A DNA stretch of 64,000 nt from Nostoc sp. B(2019) (lineage in GTDB: Bacteria; Cyanobacteriota; Cyanobacteriia; Cyanobacteriales; Nostocaceae): NCBI RefSeq assembly GCF_010091925.1, contig NZ_WVID01000004.1, positions 124,001 to 188,000 on the forward strand, given 5' to 3'. Below are positions 20,501 through 29,108 of this stretch, one piece after another. The notes beneath the pieces were generated by a model, which saw nothing but the letters and a program-made list of their open reading frames with translations, had not been told where the DNA came from and ran no database searches. The translations under genes were made by a program, and so were the position numbers. The number at the start of each line of letters is the position of its first letter. Position 1 is the first letter of the stretch.

Positions 20501-21283
20501 AATAATCTAGAAGAAACAACTTCTATTGTATCAGTATCGCTGTCCGTAGAAGAAACTCAAAGTTTGCTGCAACAAGTACCCGCAGCTTACCGGACACAAA
20601 TAAATGATGTATTGTTAACAGCACTTATTCAAACATTTCACCAATGGACAGGAGAAAATTCTCTACTAATTGACTTAGAAGGTCATGGGCGAGAAGAAAT
20701 CTTCGAGGATGTAGACTTATCGAGGACTGTAGGTTGGTTCACAAGTATTTTTCCAGTACACCTAAATCTTGAAAATGCCAAAGATCCAGCAAAAGCCTTG
20801 AAGTCGATTAAAGAGCAAATCCGAGCAATTCCGAATCAAGGTATTGGCTATGGATTACTGCGCTATCTTAGTCAAAATCAGGAAATAATCGAACAAATTT
20901 CCTTGTCAAAGGCTGAAGTAATTTTTAACTATTTAGGACAATTTGATCAAGTTTTATCAGAATCATCTTTATTTAGCTTAGTACAGGGTTCAAGTGGTTT
21001 AACTCACAGTTTGCGAAATAAACGAACTCACTTATTAGAAATTAACGCTGGTATTTATCAGGGACATCTGGAAATAAGTTGGGCTTACAGTAATCAGTTG
21101 CATCGGCAAACCACAATTGAAGTACTTGCCCAAAGGTTTATTGAGGCATTGCGATCGCTTATTGCTCATTGTCAGTCTTGCGATGCAGGTGGTTTTACGC
21201 CTTCCGATTTTGCTGAGTTTAAGCAGAGCCAATGGGATCAAACTGATCTCGATGCCATTACAGCAGCTATGGGAGATATCTAA
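14582..21283 (+). CDS. Lipopeptide-initiating NRPS: FAAL-ACP-C-A-PCP-E
   Basis: 2233 residues from the ATG at 14582; a TTG 12 bases upstream is in frame but less likely. Domains: fatty acyl-AMP ligase (about 1-590; YTSGSTGTPKG and the FAAL-type FNGAEPIRYDTLERF), ACP (GFDSLK, Ser near 643), starter condensation domain (about 700-1150; HHIISDG, His833/834), adenylation domain (about 1165-1665; A10 NGKVDR), PCP (GGDSI, near 1710), and epimerisation domain (about 1765 to the end; HHLVVDG, EGHGRE and NYLGQFD all intact). A fatty acid is activated, loaded and condensed onto the first amino acid, which is then converted to the D form. Hand-read A code D-T-E-D-I-G-S-I-V has acidic residues at positions 239 and 278, which suggests a basic side chain (Lys, Orn, Arg or Dab). 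The C-terminal tail (TPSDF...LD) looks like a COM donor matching the next protein. Confidence 0.93.
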   Translation: MNGFSHSLFDIAGNFSTVVEVLRLRSSTQPNRDAFTFLLDGETEQTTLTYQELDRRSRQIAAQLQALGLTGERALLLYPGGLDFLVAFFGCLYAGVVAVTAYPPRNKRNTPRIKAISTDAQAAIALTTTEILSTVRSLMSQKTDLESLQWLTTDNLVEGIEDTWQEPSIDQDTLAFLQYTSGSTGTPKGVMINHGNLLHNADTTYQFMEHSPESKFVTWLPMYHDMGLIGGILQPLYGGFPCIIMPPTSFLQRPYRWLQAISCYKGTTSGGPNFAYELCTQKITPEQKQTLDLSSWSVAFNGAEPIRYDTLERFAAAFADCGFRKEAFYPCYGMAETTLMVSGVQKATSPIIKTVQKPALESNQVVESSVNDEDISYFVSCGRIIPQQEVAIAHPDTLSSCKPNEIGEIWVSGPSVGQGYWNRPHQTAETFHAYLSDTGLGPFLRTGDLGFFQNGELFITGRAKDLIIIRGRNLYPQDIELTAECSHLSLHSGASAAFTVEVNNEERLVIVQELKFRAKPNLEEVISAIRQAVTEEHEVQVYAVVLIKPGSIPKTSSGKIQRRATRTQFQNGELNIVGSDILKTSNIVRKETRLQRSQLLTLSPTQCQQLLEAYLIEQEARVLAIAPDDINPEEPLSALGFDSLKVFELKNRIEVDLEVEVSIADFFEGMSTLKLVTKILAQLTTKAIPSVSLTQVQKAEYSQSFAQQRLWFLDRLEPGNPVYNISLAINLKGQLEVTLLEQSLNEIIRRHETLRTTFTTVNGEPVQVIAPSLKLSLSIVNCQKNVELQGDLAVRQLLTQASQQPFDLIQGPLLRAKLLRLAQQEHILLLEMHHIISDGRSVEIFLQEIALLYKAFLTKSSSPLPSISIQYKDFAHWQRQWLQGEILQTQLSYWKQQLEGIPAALQLPTDRPRPTVQTSHGAQQSIELSETVIEQLKAIARQKSITLFMLLLAAFQTFLYRYTGQDDIAVGSAIANRNRDEIKGLIGFFVNTLVLRTDMSGDPTFDELLTRVKKVALGAYTHQDLPFDQLVEALQPERDTSRTPLFQVMFNVQDYSQLPEMPGLTLSLLKIETKTAQFDLSLSIDILEKEVMASFEYNTDLFDAATITKMLRHFQNLLSSITANPQARLSNLPLLSTTDRQELLELCTNKSQIPNSQLECIHQQFEAQVERTPNAVAVVFQNQHLTYKQLNQRANQLAHYLKTLGVKPEVLVGICIERSLEMVVGLLAILKAGGAYLPLDPAYPKERLALMLKDAQVSVLLTSSVQLGTLPEHKSQVICLDTDWQAISQENQENPIHRTQPENLAYLIYTSGSTGTPKGVMIQHRSLTCYINTACIEFEMKTSNIDGGQSQRVLQFASFSFDTAAEEIFPCLISGAALILRTDEMLSSIPQFLQQCHDWGVTVLDLPTAFWHQVTAELATANLALPDSLRLVIIGGERADKKHLITWQQQVGQRVRLVNSYGPTETTIVATLCDLSVSTAGEVPIGRAIPQVQTYVLDPYLQLVPVGTPGELYIGGIGVARGYLNRPDLTAGKFIPNPYSSKGERLYQTGDLVRYLPNGNLEFLGRIDHQVKIRGFRIELAEIETILNQHLAVREAVVVVHENSENSKRLVAYVVPQKTQTLTIAELRGFLESKLPSYMIPGAFVILEALPLTPNGKVDRTLATLNTVRPELEETFVAPQTTVEKQLAVIWAEVLGLKEIGVNDNFFRLGGDSILSLQVIFKANQIGLNLTPKQLFQYQTIAQLALVVGTTKKIQAEQMQLTGLLELTPIQHWFFEQKQPEPHHWNQSVLLESKQNIDPIILEKIVEFLQKHHDILRLRFIQEEFTTQALIASPDDQIPLTCFDFSALPKDKQAVAIETAATKLQASLNLSQGPLFQVALFNLGENQANRLLWIIHHLVVDGVSWRILIEDFQAAYQQISQGKVIKLPPKTTSYQQWSSRLQKYAQSSALLSELDFWLTTQHQLPIPIDFPGGNNLEETTSIVSVSLSVEETQSLLQQVPAAYRTQINDVLLTALIQTFHQWTGENSLLIDLEGHGREEIFEDVDLSRTVGWFTSIFPVHLNLENAKDPAKALKSIKEQIRAIPNQGIGYGLLRYLSQNQEIIEQISLSKAEVIFNYLGQFDQVLSESSLFSLVQGSSGLTHSLRNKRTHLLEINAGIYQGHLEISWAYSNQLHRQTTIEVLAQRFIEALRSLIAHCQSCDAGGFTPSDFAEFKQSQWDQTDLDAITAAMGDI

Positions 21284-21284
21284 A

Positions 21285-24200
21285 ATGAGTGTGAAAAACA
21301 AAAACATTGAAGACTTTTATCCCCTCTCGCCCATGCAACAGGGCATTTTGTTCCATACTCTTGCAGTCCCTAAATCTGGCATCTATTTTGAACAATTTAG
21401 ATTGACTCTCCAAGGACAACTCAACGTCACAGTGTTCCATCGTGCATGGCAGTATGTTGTAGAACGACATTCAATTCTACGAACCTGCTTTGTTTGGGAA
21501 GGTTTAAAAGAACCAGTACAAATTGTGCATCGGCAGATAACACTACCGTGGCAAGAATATGATTGGCAGCATTTATCTTCAGAAGAACAACAACAAGAGT
21601 TAGAACTTTTTTGGCAAAGCGATCGCTCTAGAGGCTTTGAACTTACGCAACCCCCATTGATGCGCCTAACACTAGTGCAACTTTCGGACAACTCCTATAG
21701 CTTTACCTGGAGTCATCATCATCTGTTGTTAGATGGGTGGTCTGTTCCCTTGGTTTTTAAGGAAGTTTTTGCTTGTTACAAAGCTTTCAGCAATGGTCAA
21801 GATGTGCATCTAGAAACCATTCGCCCATATCGAGATTATATTGTCTGGCTACAGCAACAAAACCTATCTGAGGCTGAGACTTTTTGGCGACAGATGCTTA
21901 AAGGTTTTACCACTCCAACACAGCTATCGGTGCAAGGAGCGAGAATACTGGCTCAAACGGATAGCTTTAAGGAGCGAGAAGTTAAGCTTTCTGTAGTCAC
22001 AACAGCAGGATTACAATCTCTAGCGAAGCAACACCAATTAACCCTAAACACTCTATTACAGGGAGCTTGGGCTTTATTATTAAGCCACTACAGTGGTCAG
22101 GAGGACGTAGTTTTTGGAGCAGTAACTTCTGGTCGTCCCCCGACTTTAGCAAAAGTCGAGTCTATGGTAGGGCTGTTGATCAACACACTGCCGATTAGAG
22201 TACAAGTATTACCCGAAGAACTTCTTTTACCTTGGCTTCAGAAAATCAAAGACCAATTAGTTGAAGCACGTCAATACGAGTATAGTCCGTTAGTAAAAGT
22301 CCAAGGATGGAGCGAAGTTCCCAAAAATTTATCTTTGTTTGAGAGTATTGTAGTTTTTGAGAACTATCCCATAGATGCTTCTTTACTGGAGCAGAATCTA
22401 AATTTAGAGATCAAAGATTTTCATGCTTTTGAAAGGACTAATTATCCTATAACCCTAACTGTGATTCCAGGTGAAGAGTTGTTGCTCAAGATTACTTGTA
22501 GCGATCGCTTCGATACTGACACTATCACCCGGATGCTAGGACATTTGCAGACTTTACTAGAGGGTATGCTAACAAAGACACAGCAACGTCTTGGTGAGTT
22601 GTCGCTTTTAACGGAATCTGAGCGACATCAGTTGCTTGTAGAGTGGAATGATACAGAAATTGAATATCCTCAACAATGCATCCATGAGTTATTTGAAGCG
22701 CAAGTAGAAAAAACACCCAATGCAGTAGCAGTCGTCTTTGAAGACCAAGAATTGACCTACAGCCAACTCAACGCCAAAGCGAATCAACTAGGGCATTATT
22801 TACAAGCTTTAGGAGTAAAACCAGAGGTATTGGTGGGGATTTGTATAGAGCGATCGCTCGATATGGTCGTTGGACTATTAGCCATCTTGAAAGCAGGAGG
22901 TGCATACATCCCACTAGACCCTAGTTATCCCAAAGAACGCTTGGCTTATATGTTAAAAGACTCTCAGCCAAGCGTATTGTTAACACAACAATATTTAGTA
23001 AAAAGTCTACCAAATCACAAAGCTAAAGTAGTTTGCATTGATGGCAACTGGGGACTAATTGCCGATGAAAATACAGGGAATCCTGTGTGCAATATCACTT
23101 GTGATCACCTTGCTTATGTCATCTACACCTCCGGTTCTACAGGTAAACCAAAAGGTGCGATGAATACCCATCGGGGAATATGCAATCGCTTAGTGTGGAT
23201 GCAGGATGCCTACCAATTAACAGCAGCAGATAGTGTGTTGCAAAAAACACCTTTCAGTTTTGACGTATCTGTATGGGAATTTTTCTGGCCACTGTTGACA
23301 GGTACTCGTTTAGTAGTAGCTCAACCAGAAGGACATCGAGATACCAACTATTTAGTTAGCTTAATTTTACAGCAGCAAATTACGACTTTACATTTTGTAC
23401 CATCAATGCTACAAGTGTTTTTGGAAGCAGAAAATTTAGAAAAATGTCAGTCTCTTAAGCGGGTGATAGCAAGTGGTGAGGCATTGCCTGCCCAACTTCA
23501 AAAACGTTTCTCAAATAAACTTGATGCCCAACTACATAATGTTTATGGCCCAACAGAAGCAGCTGTAGATGTCACTTTTTGGCAGTGTAAAGATTGTGTT
23601 ACCAATCAAAAGATAGTTCCCATCGGGCGTCCAATTGCGAATATTCAAATCTATCTGCTTGATAAGTATCTTAAGCCTGTTGCTATAGGTGTAACGGGTG
23701 AAGTTTATATTGGTGGTGTGGGAGTAGGTAGGGGTTACTTGAACCGCCCTGACTTGACAGCAGAAAAATTTATTCCCAATCCCTTCCAAAGAGGCAAGGG
23801 GGAAGAAGACCAATCCTCTAGTTCTGAACGTCTCTACAAAACAGGGGATTTAGCCCGCTATTTACCGAATGGAGAAATCGAGTATATTGGTCGCATTGAC
23901 TATCAAGTAAAAATCCGTGGTTTCCGCATTGAATTGGGAGAAATTGAAGCACTCATCAACCAATACCCAGCAGTCCAAGAAACTGTAGTTGTAGTAAGTG
24001 AAGATTCCGAAGATTCTAAATATTTAGCTGCTTATATAGTTCCTCAAAAACAACAAACACTGACAATTGCTGAACTACGTGACTTTTTGGAATCAAAGTT
24101 GCCAAGCTACATGATACCAGGGGCTTTTGTAATATTAGAGGCACTACCGCTTACACCCAATGGTAAGGTTGACCGGAAAGCGCTACCTACTCCCGAATTC

Positions 24201-27200
24201 GCACAGATATCATCATCAAATATTATCCTTCCTTCTACACCAATTGAGAGTTTATTAGCGGGTATTTGGGCGGAAGTACTTGGTATTGAAAAAGTAGGTA
24301 TTAATAATAATTTCTTTGAATTAGGTGGGCATTCATTAATTGCCACTCGTGTAATTTCCCGAATCCGGCAAGTTTTTCAAGTAGAGCTTGCTTTGCGTTA
24401 TTTATTTGAGAAACCAACAATAGCTGGGCTAGCAAAAGAAATTGAAAAAGCTATTAAGGTAGACTCAGGAGATGAGCCAAGGAATATTGAGCGGATTTCG
24501 CGATCGCAAGAATTACCGCTATCTTATGCTCAACAAAGATTATGGTTCCTTGACCAATTAGAGCCAAATAGTCCCTTCTACAACATTGCTGCTGCTGTGA
24601 GGCTAGAGGGACAATTGAATGTAGAGGCACTACAACAAAGTTTTAACGAGATTATCAGCCGCCATGAAGCCCTACGAACTAATTTTCAAACAATAGAAGG
24701 GCAAGCGATCGCTGTGATCTCAGAAGCGATGTCTTTAATATTACCAGTATTCGATATTAGCGAGCTACCTTTAAATCAACAAGAAGCCGAAGTTAAAAAA
24801 CAAGCTTCTCAAGAAGCACAGAAACCTTTTGATCTCAAAGGCGATTTGCTGCTGAGAGTGAAACTATTACGTCTTGGTCAAGAAGAACACATAATACTAT
24901 TGACAATGCACCACATCGTCTCTGACGGTTGGTCAATAGATGTACTATTGCGGGAGTTAGCAACACTTTATCAAGCTTTTTGTAATGGGCAACCTTCACC
25001 TTTACCTACATTGCCAATACAGTATGTAGACTTTGCGGCTTGGCAACGAAAATGGTTGCAAGGAGAAGTACTTAAAACTCAGATATCTTACTGGCTCAAA
25101 CACTTAAATAACGCACCAAAAGTATTAGAATTACCCACTGATTACCCAAGACCAGCAATTCAGACTTTTCGGGGTTCGACCTACTCATTCAAGCTATCTG
25201 ATAAACTCTCTTTTTCCTTAAATAAATTCAGCCAGCAGCAGGGAAGTACTTTATTTATGACTCTGTTAGCTGCTTTCCAAACATTGCTATGGCGTTACAC
25301 AGGCAGCGAAGATATTGTAATCGGTTCGCCTATCGCTAACCGCAACCGAGCAGAAATAGAAGGGTTAATTGGATTTTTTGTCAATACTTTAGTACTGCGG
25401 ACTAACTTAGCAGGAAATCCCAGCTTTGAAGAGTTGCTTAAACGGGTTCGGGAAGTAGCTTTAGGAGCTTACGCACATCAGGATTTACCCTTTGAGTTGT
25501 TAGTTGAGGAACTGCAACCACAGCGGGACTTAAGTCATACACCACTATTTCAAGTGATGTTTGTGCTTCAGAATGCGCCGATGTCTGCGTTAGAGTTACC
25601 TGGTTTGACTTTAAGCCCCTTAGAAAGCAATAGTGATAGTGCCAAGTTGGATTTAACCCTATATATGACTGAAACTGTCGATGGGTTAATTGGTTCTTTA
25701 GAATACAACACTGATTTATTCGAGGAAAGTTCCATACAAAGAATGGTGGCGCATTTGCAAACGTTGCTTGCAGGAGTTGTTGCTAATCCACAGCAGCGTT
25801 TGTCGGAGTTACCACTGTTAAAAGAATCTGAGCGACATCAGTTGCTTGTAGAGTGGAATGATACAGAAATTGAATATCCTCAACAGTGCATTCATCAGTT
25901 ATTTGAAGCGCAAGTAGAAAAAACACCCAATGCAGTAGCAGTCGTCTTTGAAAATCAGCAATTGACTTATAGCGAACTGAACGCCAAAGCGAATCAACTA
26001 GCGCATTATTTGCAATCGTTGGGAGTAAAACCAGAAGTATTAGTGGGGATTTGTGTAGAGCGATCGCTTGAAATGGTCATCGGATTATTAGCCATCCTCA
26101 AAGCAGGAGGTGCATACATCCCACTAGACCCTAGCTATCCTCAAGAGCGATTGGCATTTATTTTAGAAGATACTCAAGCGTCAGTATTACTAACTCAAAC
26201 GTCTTTCTTAAAAGCAACACCACAACATAAAGCTCAAGTCGTTTGTTTAGATGCAGATTGGCAGAAGATTGCCCAACAAAGTCAGGAAAATTTATTCTCT
26301 GAACTAACTCCTGACAACCTGGCTTATGTGATTTACACTTCTGGTTCAACAGGTAGACCCAAAGGCGTACAAATTCCCCACAGTGCTTTGAGCAACTTTT
26401 TGTACTATATGAGGCAAACGCCAGGATTAACCCAGGAAGATACCTTACTAGCGGTTACAACTTATTCCTTTGATATTGCAGCGTTAGAACTTTTTCTGCC
26501 AATCATAGTTGGTGGTCGTTTAGTAATCGCTAGTCGGGAAGTAGCCTCGGACGCAACCCAACTATCAGTAAAAATAGCAGATTCCAAAGCGACAGTTATG
26601 CAAGCCACACCAGCGACTTGGCAGCTACTTCTAACAGCAGGTTGGAGTGGTAATGAGCAATTAAAAATCCTTTGTGGTGGAGAAGCTTTACCTGGACAAT
26701 TAGCCAATCAATTATTACATCGGTGTGCTTCTCTATGGAATATGTACGGCCCGACAGAAACCACCATTTGGTCAGCAGCATCCCAGGTAGAAATAGACAG
26801 GACGATTGTACCGATTAGTAATGCGATCGCAAATACGCAACTTTATATCCTAGACCAATACAGTCAGTTAGTTCCTATAGGTGTAGCAGGCGAATTGCAC
26901 ATCGGTGGGGATGGACTCGCACGAGGCTATTTCAACCGTCCCGACTTGACAGCAGAGAAATTTATCCCCAATCCATTTAGTAAAAAAGCTACGCGTCTTT
27001 ATAGAACTGGGGATTTAGCCCGCTATCTACCAAATGGAGAAATCGAGTACATTGGTCGGATTGACCACCAAGTCAAAGTTCGTGGTTTTCGGATTGAACT
27101 CGCAGAAATTGAAGCAGTAATCAGCCAATACCCTGGGGTAAGAGAAGCTGTAGTTGTAGTACGAAATGATTCAGTAGACTCTAAACGTTTAGTTGCTTAT

Positions 27201-29108
27201 ATAATCCCTCAAATCAACGAAACACTGATAATTCCTGAACTGCGTGGCTTTTTGGAGTCCAAGTTGCCAAGCTACATGATACCAGGGGCTTTTGTAATAT
27301 TAGAGGCACTACCGCTTACGCCAAATGGCAAGGTTAACCGGAAAGCGCTACCTGCACTTGATACAGTACGTCCAGAATTTGAAGAAACTTTTGTTGCTCC
27401 TCAAACACTCGTTGAAAAACAGTTAGCGATTATCTGGATGCAAGTACTTGGCTTAGAAAAGATAGGAATAAACAATAACTTTTTTGAATTGGGTGGACAC
27501 TCGCTGTTAGCAACCCAAGTTACATCCCGCATTAATAAAATATTTGATTTTGAGTTACCATTGCGCCGCCTTTTTGAATTTCCGACGATAGCAAAATTAG
27601 CCAAAAATATCGAGAATAAACAGCTAGCTACTGAGTCAACTCTACCAATTGAACGAGTTTCACGAGAGATAGAATTACCCCTATCTTTCGCACAACAGAG
27701 ATTATGGTTTCTGCATCAATTAGATCCGAAGTCATATATTTATAATGGTTCTAGCACAGTACTGCTACAAGGTTCGCTCAACGTAATTGCCTTAGAGCAA
27801 AGTATTAACGAAATAGTACGTAGACATGAAATATTACGAACACGTTTTAAGTTGATAAATGGGCAACCAGTTCAACTTATTGCTCCTGCTTTAGAGATAT
27901 CATTATCAATAGGAGATTTACAACATTTACCTGATACTGAACAGAAAGTAGAAGTAGAAAAATTAAGGCTAGCAAGTTATCAACAACCATTCGATTTAAC
28001 AGAATCTCCCTTGTTAAGGTTAACTCTTTTACGATTGAAAACTAGGGAATATATGTTGTTGGTGACGATGCACCATATTATCTCTGATGCTTGGTCAGAA
28101 GGAATCTTTATCCGAGAAGTATCAGTACTTTATGAAGCTTTTTCTAACGATAAGCCTTCACCACTTCCAGAGATAAATATCCAGTATGCAGACTTTGCGA
28201 TATGGCAACACAAGTTTTTGCAGGGTGAGGTACTTGATAAGTTACTTAGATATTGGGAAAAGCAATTAGGAGATAACTTACCAGTTTTACAGTTACCTAA
28301 AAATCATCAGTCTTTAGAAGTCAAAACCTCTCAAGAAAAGCGGCAAACTTTAATACTGTCTAAAACCTTATCCCAAGCGATTAAGAAGCTAAGCGATAGT
28401 CTTGGAACCACACTATTTATGACGTTGCTCGGAGCATTTAAGGTTTTACTTTATTGGTATACAGGTGACAAAGATATTGTTGTTGGGACTGATATTGCAA
28501 ACCGTAATAGAATTGAAATAGAGAATTTGATAGGGTTTTTTGTTAATCAATTAGTGTTGCGTAGTCACTTATCTGGGAATCCTACTTTTAGCGATTTTCT
28601 GCAACAAATACGTAAAGTTTGTCTAGAAGCTTATGCCCACCAAGATTTACCATTTGAGAAACTAGTTAGCGCTCTGAATCCCAAAAGAGAATTAAACCAA
28701 ACTCCTCTATTTCAAGTCAAGTTTATCCTCCAAAATGCTCCTATACATCCTTTAGCACTTTCAGATTTAACGTTGACTCATTTAGATTATTTAGAAAATA
28801 CGGTAGCAAGATTTGATCTACTTCTAGAACTAACAGATACAGAGCAAGGAATAGTAGGGTTATTGAAATATAACAAAGATTTATTTGACGCTAGTAGTAT
28901 AGCCCGATTACTAAACAGTTTTGAAATAATTTTGTCTCAAATTGTTGTAGAGCCTGCTATTAAATTAAACCAGCTAGAAGAAATTATCATTCAGTCAGAC
29001 AAAGAATATCAGTTAAGTCAAGAAGGAAAGCGAAAAAAGGAATATCAACAGAAATTAAGCTTGATTAAGCGAAAAGCAATTGATATTGTAACTAAAGTTA
29101 ATGAGTAA
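21285..29108 (+). CDS. NRPS: C-A(Ser)-PCP-C-A(Gly)-PCP-C
   Basis: 2607 residues from the ATG one base after the upstream stop; the open frame extends further left but only through the preceding gene. Domains: C1 (about 8-450; NIEDFYPLSPMQQGILFHTL is a D-donor-type start that follows an E domain; HHHLLLDGW), A1 (about 468-960; code D-V-W-H-I-S-V-V-D, serine), PCP1 (GGHSL, near 1014), C2 (about 1075-1520; HHIVSDG), A2 (about 1540-2015; code D-I-L-Q-L-G-M-I-W, glycine; its A10 is NGKVNR instead of NGKVDR), PCP2 (near 2069), and a terminal C3 (about 2132-2580; HHIISDA, with both His2263 and 2264 present but Gly replaced by Ala). No A domain follows C3: its acceptor must be the PCP of the protein at 30276. 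The stop overlaps the hydroxylase start by 8 bases. Confidence 0.94.
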   Translation: MSVKNKNIEDFYPLSPMQQGILFHTLAVPKSGIYFEQFRLTLQGQLNVTVFHRAWQYVVERHSILRTCFVWEGLKEPVQIVHRQITLPWQEYDWQHLSSEEQQQELELFWQSDRSRGFELTQPPLMRLTLVQLSDNSYSFTWSHHHLLLDGWSVPLVFKEVFACYKAFSNGQDVHLETIRPYRDYIVWLQQQNLSEAETFWRQMLKGFTTPTQLSVQGARILAQTDSFKEREVKLSVVTTAGLQSLAKQHQLTLNTLLQGAWALLLSHYSGQEDVVFGAVTSGRPPTLAKVESMVGLLINTLPIRVQVLPEELLLPWLQKIKDQLVEARQYEYSPLVKVQGWSEVPKNLSLFESIVVFENYPIDASLLEQNLNLEIKDFHAFERTNYPITLTVIPGEELLLKITCSDRFDTDTITRMLGHLQTLLEGMLTKTQQRLGELSLLTESERHQLLVEWNDTEIEYPQQCIHELFEAQVEKTPNAVAVVFEDQELTYSQLNAKANQLGHYLQALGVKPEVLVGICIERSLDMVVGLLAILKAGGAYIPLDPSYPKERLAYMLKDSQPSVLLTQQYLVKSLPNHKAKVVCIDGNWGLIADENTGNPVCNITCDHLAYVIYTSGSTGKPKGAMNTHRGICNRLVWMQDAYQLTAADSVLQKTPFSFDVSVWEFFWPLLTGTRLVVAQPEGHRDTNYLVSLILQQQITTLHFVPSMLQVFLEAENLEKCQSLKRVIASGEALPAQLQKRFSNKLDAQLHNVYGPTEAAVDVTFWQCKDCVTNQKIVPIGRPIANIQIYLLDKYLKPVAIGVTGEVYIGGVGVGRGYLNRPDLTAEKFIPNPFQRGKGEEDQSSSSERLYKTGDLARYLPNGEIEYIGRIDYQVKIRGFRIELGEIEALINQYPAVQETVVVVSEDSEDSKYLAAYIVPQKQQTLTIAELRDFLESKLPSYMIPGAFVILEALPLTPNGKVDRKALPTPEFAQISSSNIILPSTPIESLLAGIWAEVLGIEKVGINNNFFELGGHSLIATRVISRIRQVFQVELALRYLFEKPTIAGLAKEIEKAIKVDSGDEPRNIERISRSQELPLSYAQQRLWFLDQLEPNSPFYNIAAAVRLEGQLNVEALQQSFNEIISRHEALRTNFQTIEGQAIAVISEAMSLILPVFDISELPLNQQEAEVKKQASQEAQKPFDLKGDLLLRVKLLRLGQEEHIILLTMHHIVSDGWSIDVLLRELATLYQAFCNGQPSPLPTLPIQYVDFAAWQRKWLQGEVLKTQISYWLKHLNNAPKVLELPTDYPRPAIQTFRGSTYSFKLSDKLSFSLNKFSQQQGSTLFMTLLAAFQTLLWRYTGSEDIVIGSPIANRNRAEIEGLIGFFVNTLVLRTNLAGNPSFEELLKRVREVALGAYAHQDLPFELLVEELQPQRDLSHTPLFQVMFVLQNAPMSALELPGLTLSPLESNSDSAKLDLTLYMTETVDGLIGSLEYNTDLFEESSIQRMVAHLQTLLAGVVANPQQRLSELPLLKESERHQLLVEWNDTEIEYPQQCIHQLFEAQVEKTPNAVAVVFENQQLTYSELNAKANQLAHYLQSLGVKPEVLVGICVERSLEMVIGLLAILKAGGAYIPLDPSYPQERLAFILEDTQASVLLTQTSFLKATPQHKAQVVCLDADWQKIAQQSQENLFSELTPDNLAYVIYTSGSTGRPKGVQIPHSALSNFLYYMRQTPGLTQEDTLLAVTTYSFDIAALELFLPIIVGGRLVIASREVASDATQLSVKIADSKATVMQATPATWQLLLTAGWSGNEQLKILCGGEALPGQLANQLLHRCASLWNMYGPTETTIWSAASQVEIDRTIVPISNAIANTQLYILDQYSQLVPIGVAGELHIGGDGLARGYFNRPDLTAEKFIPNPFSKKATRLYRTGDLARYLPNGEIEYIGRIDHQVKVRGFRIELAEIEAVISQYPGVREAVVVVRNDSVDSKRLVAYIIPQINETLIIPELRGFLESKLPSYMIPGAFVILEALPLTPNGKVNRKALPALDTVRPEFEETFVAPQTLVEKQLAIIWMQVLGLEKIGINNNFFELGGHSLLATQVTSRINKIFDFELPLRRLFEFPTIAKLAKNIENKQLATESTLPIERVSREIELPLSFAQQRLWFLHQLDPKSYIYNGSSTVLLQGSLNVIALEQSINEIVRRHEILRTRFKLINGQPVQLIAPALEISLSIGDLQHLPDTEQKVEVEKLRLASYQQPFDLTESPLLRLTLLRLKTREYMLLVTMHHIISDAWSEGIFIREVSVLYEAFSNDKPSPLPEINIQYADFAIWQHKFLQGEVLDKLLRYWEKQLGDNLPVLQLPKNHQSLEVKTSQEKRQTLILSKTLSQAIKKLSDSLGTTLFMTLLGAFKVLLYWYTGDKDIVVGTDIANRNRIEIENLIGFFVNQLVLRSHLSGNPTFSDFLQQIRKVCLEAYAHQDLPFEKLVSALNPKRELNQTPLFQVKFILQNAPIHPLALSDLTLTHLDYLENTVARFDLLLELTDTEQGIVGLLKYNKDLFDASSIARLLNSFEIILSQIVVEPAIKLNQLEEIIIQSDKEYQLSQEGKRKKEYQQKLSLIKRKAIDIVTKVNE

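Noticed and set aside
21117-21284. Upstream extension of the second NRPS
   Set aside because: The extra 56 residues come from reading the E-domain end of the previous gene in another frame; the ATG at 21285 starts at a typical docking N-terminus.
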